A program made the translations under genes and the position numbers. Below are positions 35,757-45,200 of a stretch of DNA of 64,000 nt, in pieces. The stretch comes from an uncultured Prevotellaceae bacterium. GTDB lineage: Bacteria; Bacteroidota; Bacteroidia; Bacteroidales; Muribaculaceae. The notes below the pieces were generated by a model. That model had not been told where the DNA came from. It worked only from the letters and a program-made list of their open reading frames with translations, and ran no database searches. Each line of letters opens with the position of its first letter. The first letter of the stretch is position 1. The stretch covers positions 277,194-341,193 of the forward strand of contig ONMF01000001.1 in assembly GCA_900318865.1 (NCBI GenBank), given 5' to 3'.

Positions 35757-35792
35757 GATTTAGTCGAACGTAAACAAATTTAATTAACAACA

Positions 35793-36653
35793 ATGCAAAC
35801 ACCAACTTTTGACCAATTACTCGAGGCTACTTGCCACTTCGGTCACCTCAAACGCAAATGGAACCCCGCAATGGCTCCCTACATTTTCATGGAGCGCAAT
35901 GGTATCCACATCATCGACTTATACAAAACGCAGGCTAAGCTTGAAGAAGCCGCCAACGCGCTGAAGAACATTGCCAAGAGCGGCAAAAAAGTGCTCTTCG
36001 TCGCCACCAAGAAGCAGGCCAAGCAAGTTGTCGCCGACCGCGCCACAAGCGTCGGCATGCCATATGTGATTGAGCGCTGGCCCGGTGGTATGCTCACCAA
36101 CTTCCCCACCATCCGCAAGGCTGTGAAGAAGATGGCTACCATCGACAAAATGGAGAAAGACGGCACCTTCGACAACATGTCGAAGCGCGAGAAGCTGCAG
36201 ATTACCCGTCAGCGTGCCAAGCTCGAGAAGAACCTGGGCTCGATTGCCGACTTGAATCGTCTGCCTTCGGCACTGTTTGTGGTGGATGTGCTCAAAGAGC
36301 ACATTGCCGTGGCCGAGGCCAATCGTCTGGGCATCCCCGTGTTCGGTATCGTCGACACCAACAGCGACCCCGACACTGTCGACTTCGTCATCCCCGCCAA
36401 CGACGATGCCAGCAAGTCAATCGACTTGATTCTGGCCACCGTGTGCCAGGCCATCACCGAAGGTCTTGAGGAGCGCAAAGTCGAGGACATCGACAAGGGC
36501 GCCATCGAGGACAAAGAAGCTGCCGACGGCGAAGAAGCTCCCAAGCCCCGCCGCACCCGTGTGCGCCGCCGCATCGAGGAAGTTCCCGCAGCCGACGAGC
36601 CCAAGGCCGCCGAGGAGGCACCTGCCGCCGAAGAGCCCAAAGCCGAAGAGTAA
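35793..36653 (+). CDS. rpsB: 30S ribosomal protein S2 with acidic Ala/Glu tail
   Basis: A protein of 286 residues. The core (1-~235) has the S2 motifs ATCHFGHLKRKWNPAMAPYI, RWPGGMLTNFPTIRKA and GIVDTNSDPDTVDFVIPAND. The last ~45 residues form a low-complexity tail rich in Ala, Glu and Pro with a short basic patch (KPRRTRVRRR). The tail is longer than in E. coli S2 (241 residues). S2 binds late to the 30S and neighbours S1. It is followed by tsf after 55 bp, the classical rpsB-tsf pair. Confidence 0.96.
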   Translation: MQTPTFDQLLEATCHFGHLKRKWNPAMAPYIFMERNGIHIIDLYKTQAKLEEAANALKNIAKSGKKVLFVATKKQAKQVVADRATSVGMPYVIERWPGGMLTNFPTIRKAVKKMATIDKMEKDGTFDNMSKREKLQITRQRAKLEKNLGSIADLNRLPSALFVVDVLKEHIAVAEANRLGIPVFGIVDTNSDPDTVDFVIPANDDASKSIDLILATVCQAITEGLEERKVEDIDKGAIEDKEAADGEEAPKPRRTRVRRRIEEVPAADEPKAAEEAPAAEEPKAEE

Positions 36654-36708
36654 TTCTTTCATCTTTCATCTTAACGCAATTAACGAAACAAGCAACATTA
36701 TTTGAATC

Positions 36709-37704
36709 ATGGCTGTAACAATCAATGATATCAAGAAACTGCGCGATATGACCGGCGCTGGTCTGAGCGACTGCAAAAAGGCTCTCATTGAGGCTGAGAA
36801 CGACATGGACAAGGCTCTGGAGCTCATCCGCAAGCGCGGACAGGCCATCGCTGCCAAGCGCGAAGACCGCGAGGCCGCACAGGGCATCGCCAAGGGCAAG
36901 AGCGTGGGCAACTTTGCCGCCATCATCGGCCTGAAGTGCGAAACCGACTTCGTGGCAAAGAACGAGAAATTCGTCAACCTGGCCAACCAAATCCTCGACG
37001 CCGCTGTCGAGAACAAGGTGAAGAGCCTCGACGAGCTGAACGCTCTGGTCATCGACGGCAAGACCGTGCCCGAGGCCATCACGGCTTTGAGCGGCATCAC
37101 CGGCGAGAAGATGGAGCTGGGTGCCTACGAGTGCCTCGAGGCTCCCTCCACCGTTGTCTATAACCACTTCAACGGCATGCTCTCGGCTATCGTGGCCTTC
37201 AACCTGCCCGATGTCGACGCCGATGTGGCCAAGGGTATCGCCATGCAGGTGGCTTCCATGAACCCCATCAAAGCCACCCGCGAGCAAGTGCCCCAGGCTA
37301 CCATCGACGAGGAGCTGCACGTGGCCATTGAGAAGACCAAGACCGAGCAGGTGCAGAAAGCGGTTGACAACGCCTTGAAGAAAGCCGGTTTCAACCCCTA
37401 CTACTGCGCCACCGAAGAGCATCAGCTCGAGGCCGTGCGCAAGGGCTACATGACCGAAGAGCAGCTGGAGCAGGCCAAGAAGCTCATGGCCGACACCGCT
37501 GCCGCCAAGGAGGCCAACATGCCCGCACAGATGATTCAGCAGATTGCACAGGGTCGTCTCAACAAGTTCTTCCAGGAGAATGTGCTCATGGAGCAAATCT
37601 ATGAGGCTGGCGAGAACAAGGAGACCGTGGCTCAGTTCCTCGCTGCAAGCAACAAGGAGCTTAAGGCCATCGACCTGAAGCGCGTGAATCTGAACGTGGA
37701 CTAA
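36709..37704 (+). CDS. tsf: Translation elongation factor Ts
   Basis: A protein of 331 residues, longer than the E. coli factor (283) as is normal in Bacteroidales. It has the UBA-like N-terminus with KLRDMTGAGLSDCKKALIEA, the core AAIIGLKCETDFVAKNEKF and the repeat-containing dimerisation domain. It exchanges GDP for GTP on EF-Tu. A strong terminator follows 44 bp after the stop. Confidence 0.97.
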   Translation: MAVTINDIKKLRDMTGAGLSDCKKALIEAENDMDKALELIRKRGQAIAAKREDREAAQGIAKGKSVGNFAAIIGLKCETDFVAKNEKFVNLANQILDAAVENKVKSLDELNALVIDGKTVPEAITALSGITGEKMELGAYECLEAPSTVVYNHFNGMLSAIVAFNLPDVDADVAKGIAMQVASMNPIKATREQVPQATIDEELHVAIEKTKTEQVQKAVDNALKKAGFNPYYCATEEHQLEAVRKGYMTEEQLEQAKKLMADTAAAKEANMPAQMIQQIAQGRLNKFFQENVLMEQIYEAGENKETVAQFLAASNKELKAIDLKRVNLNVD

Positions 37705-37747
37705 TTCAGCACGCACGGTTATAACACACACTTGTGTGCAACGCACG

Positions 37748-37787
37748 TCGGGGGACAGACGCTACTGTCCCCCGATTTTTTGCTTTT
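37748..37787 (+). terminator. Rho-independent terminator after tsf
   Basis: TCGGGGGACA (37748-37757) pairs with TGTCCCCCGA (37766-37775) around an 8-nt loop, followed by a T-rich tract. Confidence 0.95.
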
Positions 37788-37874
37788 TATTGGATTTTCT
37801 CGCCACTTCGGGGCAGAAAAGTATAAAATTGTAAAATAATTGGCAGGCATGGCACGCATGTCGCATCTTTTTTG

Positions 37875-37882
37875 TAAATTTG
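37875..37882 (+). promoter_or_regulatory. Putative -7 box of bamD-rpoZ
   Basis: TAAATTTG lies 15 bp before the bamD start; no clear TTG at the -33 distance. Confidence 0.45.
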
Positions 37883-37897
37883 CAAACTAAATTTGGA

Positions 37898-38713
37898 ATG
37901 ATGCGAATATATCGTAAACTCATCATCGTTTCGTGCGCCGCTGTGATGCTCACGGCATGCGGCGAATATAACAAAGTGCTCAAGAGCAGTGACTATGAGT
38001 ACAAGTACGCCTATGCCAAAAAGGCGTTTGAAAACAAGAAATACGCACAAGCCTACAACATCCTCACCGACCTCGTGCCCGTGTTCCGCGGCACCGACAA
38101 GGCCGAGGAGTCGCTCTATCTGCTGGCTCTCAGCTACTATGAGAACAAGGACTATGTGAACAGTGGCTCTTACTTCAAGAACTACTATCAGCATTACCCC
38201 AAGGGGCAATATGCCGAGCTGGCACGCTTCTATGCAGGCTATGGCTACTATCTCGACTCGCCCGAGCCTCAGCTCGACCAGTCGGTCACCATCCAGGCCA
38301 TCGATGAGCTGCAGGCGTTTCTGGACTTCTTCCCCAAGAGCGACAAGGTGTCCATAGCGCAAAACGCCATCTTCGAGCTACAGGACAAGCTGGTGCTCAA
38401 AGAGCTTGAAAACGCCCAGCTCTATTACAATCTGGGCAATTACATGGGCAACAACTACGAGTCGGCTGTCATCACCGCGAAAAACGCCATCAAGGCCTAC
38501 CCCTACAGCAAATACAAAGAGCAACTCGAGATGCTGGTGCTCAAGGCACGCTATCGCGAAGCCAGCGAAAGCGTGGTGGAAAAGAAGGCCGAACGCTTCC
38601 GCACCGTGGTCGATGAATACTACAACTTCATCAACGACTACCCCGACAGCCAAGACCGGCACGAAGCCGACAATATCTTCAAAATCGCACAGAAATATCT
38701 GGGACAAAACTGA
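37898..38713 (+). CDS. bamD: Outer membrane protein assembly factor BamD
   Basis: A protein of 271 residues with a lipoprotein signal peptide ending at LTAC-G, so it is anchored by the cysteine near residue 24. It is built of TPR-like helical pairs (YAKKAFENKKYAQAYNILTDL; LYLLALSYYENKDYVNSGSYF). BamD (ComL/YfiO) supports BamA in folding outer-membrane proteins. Two adjacent ATGs (37898, 37901) could start it. It is followed by rpoZ after 58 bp in the same direction. Confidence 0.92.
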   Translation: MMRIYRKLIIVSCAAVMLTACGEYNKVLKSSDYEYKYAYAKKAFENKKYAQAYNILTDLVPVFRGTDKAEESLYLLALSYYENKDYVNSGSYFKNYYQHYPKGQYAELARFYAGYGYYLDSPEPQLDQSVTIQAIDELQAFLDFFPKSDKVSIAQNAIFELQDKLVLKELENAQLYYNLGNYMGNNYESAVITAKNAIKAYPYSKYKEQLEMLVLKARYREASESVVEKKAERFRTVVDEYYNFINDYPDSQDRHEADNIFKIAQKYLGQN

Positions 38714-38771
38714 CAAATCACCTCATCAACGTATCATCAACGTATCACATCAATTATAGCCAAATATAACA

Positions 38772-39110
38772 ATGGATTACAAAAAAACTACCGCTCCACA
38801 GACCACTACCGTTCACGACCTCGTGGACATGGCCGAGCAGACTGGGAACATCTACGAAACGGTGACCATCATCAGCAAGAGGGCCAACCAAATCAGCGCT
38901 GAAATGAAGGCCGACCTGGAGAAAAAACTGCAAGAGTTTGCAACGCTCAACGACAACCTGGAGGAAATCTCGGAAAACCGCGAGCAAATCGAAATCTCAC
39001 GCTACTACGAGAAGCTCCCCAAGCCCACCCTGATTGCAACCGAAGAATACGAAGAAGGCAAGCTCGCTTACCGCAACGTGGCCAAAGAGAAAGACGACTT
39101 CTCGTTCTGA
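38772..39110 (+). CDS. rpoZ: DNA-directed RNA polymerase omega subunit, Bacteroidetes type
   Basis: A protein of 112 residues. The core segment GNIYETVTIISKRANQISAEMKADLEKKL is the divergent omega (RpoZ/Rpb6-like) signature of Bacteroidetes, and EISRYYEKLPKPTLIATEEY is strongly conserved in the order. Omega stabilises the beta' subunit. It lies in an operon with bamD and ends before a strong terminator. Confidence 0.9.
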   Translation: MDYKKTTAPQTTTVHDLVDMAEQTGNIYETVTIISKRANQISAEMKADLEKKLQEFATLNDNLEEISENREQIEISRYYEKLPKPTLIATEEYEEGKLAYRNVAKEKDDFSF

Positions 39111-39160
39111 CGGCAGCACATGCCGCGCCCCCCAGTGGGGCCGCCACATAACATCTCAAC

Positions 39161-39204
39161 GCCGCCATGCGTCTCCCCTACCCGGAACGCATGGCGGCTT
39201 TATT
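39161..39204 (+). terminator. Terminator after rpoZ
   Basis: GCCGCCATGCGT (39161-39172) pairs perfectly with ACGCATGGCGGC (39187-39198), followed by TTTATT on the top strand. On the bottom strand no T-run follows, so it mainly serves bamD-rpoZ. Confidence 0.9.
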
Positions 39205-39230
39205 GATTCAGTTATGGAACGGCTCCCTTG

Positions 39231-42200
39231 TCACTTGGCCAGCGACATATTCACGCTGATGCCGTAGTTGCTGTTGGTGGTGGGATAGGCGGTCGACGAC
39301 ACCAACGGCGTGTTCACCTGGTGGTCGAAATAAGCGCCCAGCGTGATGCGCTTGCTCAGCACATAGTTGGCCGTGAAATTGATGGCCAGCGTGCGTGTGC
39401 CGCTTGTGGCCTGCGCCGTGTTGTCCTCAATCTTGCGAATCAGGGCATTGTTGTTGCCCAGCTGGAAGTCGAGGTTCAGAGTCAGGTCGTTGCTGACGCC
39501 TTGCTGTTTCGACTTGATTTTGAGGATGGAATTGAAGTTGGCGATTTTGTAACCGGCACCTATCACAAACGACTTGTTGTTGGCCTCCACCAGCTGTCCG
39601 GCCGATGAGTTGAGTGTGAGGGTGCGGGAATCGCGGTACTCGATATTGAACGTCACATTGTTGTTCATCGTGGCATTGATGCCGATGAGCGGCGCAAACT
39701 TCTCGGTGAGGGTCACCGAGGAGATGTTGTAGGGCGACGACGGGATGGGGTTATCGGTGAGCGCGTCCTTGGTGAAGCCCAGCCCGTTACCAATGGTGAC
39801 CCAGTCGGTGAACGAGTTGAACGACCCCACGCTGTAGGTACACTGATAGGCATGCGTCAGGGTGAACGACTTGAAGTACTTCTGGAAGAACGGCAGGCGG
39901 CTCAGTCCGTCGTAAGTGACGCGCCAGTTGGGCAGAATCTCCTTGAGCGACGGGAACGGGTTGAGCGTCACCTTGTCGGCACTCTTGCCCGAGTAGGCAG
40001 CCATGAAGGCCGGAATGAGCACATCGCTGCTCGAGGGATTCACCGTTCCGCTCTCGGGGTTGTAGGTGGCGCCTGCCAGCACGGTGCCAGCAAGGAATCC
40101 GGTTTCGGGATACTGCTTGCCGATGTACTGCTCTTGCAGTCGCGCGGCCACAATGGGGATGTTCTCAAGGAACTTGTCGAAGGTGGCGCTGTGGTAGCCA
40201 TCTTTGCTGCTCACACCGCGCAAGGCGGTCTTCAGGGCCACATGGGTCTTGGTGTAACTGCCGCCATAGATGGTGTTCATGTTGTCGTACATGAACTGAA
40301 TCTGATTGGTGCGGTTGTCGGTACGGTTGCCGGTGAGGGTGATTTTAAGACCCCGAATGGGCTCGAGGAGCACCTCTACGTTGAATTCCGAGGTCTTGCT
40401 GTAAATGGCCGGCGAGGTCTGGGTGGCATCGCCCAGCAGCCAGCCGCGGCGTTTGGCGCGCTCTATATATCTTTCATCGGTGAATCCGAAGGCGAAGTCA
40501 AGACCCGGGGCAAACACGTCGTAGTGATTGTTCTGCCCGAAAATATCACCCACATCGGGTATGAACTGAGGCAGCGACAGCGAGCGGGTGTCGCGCCAGC
40601 GCACGCTCACGTTGCGCACACTCATGGCAAGCCGTGTGAGATATTGGGCGGTTTCGGACCAGAAATTCTTCTTCGCGGCTTTCTGCGACTCGGTGATGGT
40701 GAATTTGAGTTCTTGATCGCCCAGCGTCTGGATTTCGACGTTATTGGCATCTTTCACCTTGAACTTAACCGGGAACGGCTTGTTGTCCTTCGATGTCACG
40801 GCGCTCACCTTCACATTCTTCACATTCATGTTGTGCTGAATGACGAGGGCCGAATCGGGGCTGAGCGTGAATGTGCGGGTGAACTTCTTGGGCTTGGGCT
40901 TCCGGTCACGCTTGTTCTTGGTGGCGTTATTGCTCGAGTTGCTGCCCGAAAAGCGCTTGTTCACATCCTTCAGGTAAGGCACCTTGTTATAGAACTGCTC
41001 CAGGTTGAGGCGAGTGTCGACATTGATGGCTGCCTGATTATTGATTTTATTGCCGCTCACAATGTCGTCAATCACCGTGCCGCGGTCCCAGCGATAAGTG
41101 GCATTGTAGGTGGCCGACGCCGTGATGAAGCTCAGGATGGGGATGCTGGCAAAGGGCGCTTTATAGCTGGCGGTGAACGTCTGGTTATAGGCCCAGGGCG
41201 TACCCAGATTCTTGATTGACTGCCACACCGAGTCGCGCCAATCGCGATAACGGTCGGGGAAGAGTTGCTTGTTGACCTGGCCTATCGGCTCAAGGATGTG
41301 GGCGGTGGTGTTGCTGTTGAACGACGCGCTGAGCGACTTGGTGAAGTTCCAAGAGATAGCAAACTGGCGGTCCCACAGGAAGTTCTTCGACACAGCCACA
41401 GGCAGGTCCACGGCGATGCCCGTCTCGTTGCGCGTCTGCTGCTCATAGTAGTAGCGCGATATGTTGGTGCTGAACGCGATGTTCGTGGGCAACCAGTGCA
41501 GTTCCCATTCCTTGAAGAACTTCATGTTTTTGTTCTTGGCGTCAATCATCTTGTTGAACGGCTTGAATGGCTTGACATAGGGTGTCCAGCTATATTGGAA
41601 ACTGCCTCGGTAGTCGTTGGTGTTCTCGTACACATTGTCGGGGTCGCTCAGGTGTTGCTTGTTGAACGAGTAGCTGAACGTGAAGTTGGCAGGGTCCCAG
41701 GGCATGGGATTCTTACTCTTCACGTCAAATTTGAGCCCCGAGATGCTGAAGCTCTTCACCGTGCGGCGCGTCACAGCGTATTCGTTGATGGAGTCGCGCT
41801 GATGCTTGGTGTCGCAGGCGTCAAGGGCGTCCTTGAGCAGGATGTCCTGGTCGAGCGGGTTGTACTTGGGCGTGGTTTTCTCGTTGCTGTAGGAATAGTA
41901 AATGGGGGCTTTGAGCTTGGCGACCTCGGGAATAAAGCGGCCCAGGTCGGTCTGCACGGCCACATTATATTGATTGTAGTCGTCGAGCCGTCGTTGAGCC
42001 AGGCTCTGGTCGACCGATCCGAAGCCGTTGGTCTCACGATGATAGCCCACGTTGACCACGGCGATGTCGCTCAAAGAGAGTTTCATGTTGGCCTTCGCTG
42101 CCCAGCCGCCCTTGTTGTCGAAGTCGGTGACGCGCAGCTCATCCACCCACACCACGCAATCCTTGGTGGTATTGGAATTGTTGCGCACACCAATCAGAAT

Positions 42201-45200
42201 CACACGCACATCGCTCAGCGAGGGATTGCCCACGACGTACACCTTGTTGTTGGGCTTGTTGGGGTCTTCTCCCGGATAGCGCTGCGTGTAGGAAACACCC
42301 TCCACACCGGCCATCTTCTCGGCATTGCGGGCTTTCTTGACGGCCGTGAGCACATCGAGGTCCAAGTCGAGCATATTCTCCTCGGGCCACACACGCAGGC
42401 GGTCGGCAGTGCTGTTGGTGTTATAATGCCCGGCCGGAGTCACCGACAGGGGAATCTCATATTCATAATAGTTGTTCTTCACATCCGACCCCATGCGGAT
42501 AAACATCGACACATCGCCCTTCGACAAGTTGGTGTGATCGTCGATGAGGGCCTCGTTGTGAACAAACATCTGCAAGCGCTTATACACGCGCAAGTCGAGG
42601 CTGGTGTTGCGATAGATACCGCGAGCGTCGCCCGACTTGAGGTTGGTGACCTTCATTTGCATCGATTGCTCATTGAGCTGGGTGATTTGCGATTGTCCCG
42701 AGTCGACGATACGTGTCACGCCCGGCGGCAGCACATAGTTAACAGGCTCGCGCGACGCATTTTCCTCGATGTTCACCGTGTTGATGGCAATCGAGCCTTC
42801 GGCCGGCATGTCGCCACGCAAGTTCAGGTTGTAATCATAGTTTCGCCACTCACCGCGCACAAGCTCCAGCGACGCAAATCGCAAGTGGGTTGTCTCTTTG
42901 AAGCCATTCATGAACATGCGCATGAAGCGGATGGTGGAGAAATCGTTGATGGAGCCCACACGCTTCTGGTATTCACGCAAGGGGATGGTGAACTGGTACC
43001 AGGTGGCTTCCTGCCGCTGGCCATTGCGGGTGGTGACATGGGCCACCTGCTTGTCGGTGATGAAGTTGGTGCCCACGACGAGCGAGTCGGGGTGAATGGC
43101 CACGCGGTACTGGAAGTAGCGCTCATACTCATTGAGCGTGTTGTCCTGATTGATGTCCTCCACATCGGGAACCGAGCGTGAACTTTGATACAGCCCGTCG
43201 CGCGCATCTTCTTGCGACAGCGAGTTGCCCTCGGTGCCGTTATAGTGCTTGTAGCGCTCGAGAATCGACTTGCGCTGCTCGTCGTAGTCGTAACCACGGT
43301 AGAAATGGTAGTTGTCGCCAGCCGGGTCGTTCAGTGGCGAGAACTGGTCTTCCTCCATGGCTGCGATGGCTGTGCCCGACAGACGGCCGCGCAACTTGTC
43401 GACGTATTCTTTATAAGCGGGGAATGTTTTCTCTTCTTCGGTGTTTATTCCGTTAAGACCCACATCCTGGCGGACGCGTGAACCGGCAATGTTGTCGAAG
43501 GCGTAGGTCATCGATGTCTGGGTCGACACTTTGCCCCATGTGGTGGTGCGCACAAAGCTTTCGTCATCGTCGGTGGGCAAGCCGTTCTCGTAGGCTTTCA
43601 AACCATCCTTCAAAATATCCTCGCTCACCTCACCCAGGTTGAAGTACAGGTAACCGCCGTCGCGGTTGGGGTTGGATTCGTCAAGGAACGGGTCGAGCAT
43701 CCAGAACTGGATGTACTCAATGTTAGATTGCTCAAAGTTGGTGTTGTCAAGCTTGCGCATAATGCCACCCCAGCGCTTTTCGGGATTGAGCAGGTTGCCC
43801 TCGCTGTCGATGTTGTCGGCATCGAGATTATAGGGGCCGCGCTCTTTGGGATAGAACGAAAGGTTCAAGGTCTGGACATTGGAGGCTTCACCGTAGTTGA
43901 GCTCACGGCCCGGGAACACCTCGCTGTAAAGCACCTCGCGCACATAGGGATTGGACAGCTGATCCAGGTCGTTCTTGATGTATCCGGGAGCGTACGATGA
44001 ATTACGCTGGGTGAACAGCCGGTCGATATAGTACCATGAGAGCAAAGCACGGTTCTTGCCGTAGTCCACATTGTCCGACAGGCTTGCCTCGGGGAACAAA
44101 GCCCCGGCATTGGGGTCGTAGGGTGTCGACGCGAGGAACCATGAGTAAGGCGAGCGCAAGTCAATTCCCGACTGGGTGGTCTCAAAGTCATCAATGTAAG
44201 AACTGCCGGCATTCGAGCCCGTGCGCGACTTGTGAGGAATGAGGTGTGCAAATTCGCCCTTGAATGTGAGGGTGGATGGCGCGGTGGCGTTCACCGTGGG
44301 AATCTTGTTGAGCAGATTGGTGAGCCACATGAACTTGGTGTTGTAGTTCACATTCACTCCCCAGATGGTGTTGTTCACAAGTTCCTGGCCTATCGACACT
44401 TTCTCGGTGAGCGCTTTCTCGCCATAGTGCATGAGTGTTCCGCCCACATGAAAGTTTTTATTGAAAGCGTAATCCAGATCCAGGCCGAGCAGTGTCTTGC
44501 GCTGCATGGCGAAGGCCGACTGATTCTCAAGCGACACGCTCACCGGTGTTCCAGCATCGATGATGCTCTGGTTGGTGATGGTGACCGTTCCCATGTTATA
44601 ATCGACGGTGTAGTCGCTGTTTTCGGTCAGGGGCACACCACCGGCAGTGACCACCACCGATCCGCGGGGCACATTCATGGCATCGAGCTTGATGGTACTT
44701 CCCGATGATGCCTGGTACTCGCCCTGGAGCACAAATTTGTTCTTGTCCTGATATTGACGGGCCACGGTGAGGGTGGAGTCGTACAATTCCTTGTAGACGT
44801 AACGCTCGGCCTCGGCACCGCCGCCCATGGCGTTGTAAAGGAATTCACCGAAAGGTTCAACCACCGGGAAGATGACCTTGCCCGATGAGGCGTTGACCGT
44901 GTAGCCCTCGATGAAATCGAAACGTCCGTCAATATTTGGCTCGTTATTGGCATCCAGGCGGTCAAGGTTCACCACTTGAAGAAGGGGTTTTCCATTGATA
45001 ATGCCGGCGGGAATATAGGTGAGCTCGGTACCCGTCGTGTCACTCAGATACTTGATATTGAGCTTGAAATGCTGCTTTTGCACTTGATAGGAACCCAGCG
45101 AGTAGATGTTCTTCATCATCAGGTCCCACATGGGCAATCCGGGGCTCGTGGTGGTCCCCTTGAGCATCTTCACATAGAGCGACTGGTCGGTCGATGTGAT

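Noticed and set aside
39852..43181. Two long top-strand open frames (455 and 638 codons) opposite sprA
   Set aside because: They are antisense to a clearly recognised gene, have no signal, motif or promoter, and arise from biased codon composition of the bottom strand.
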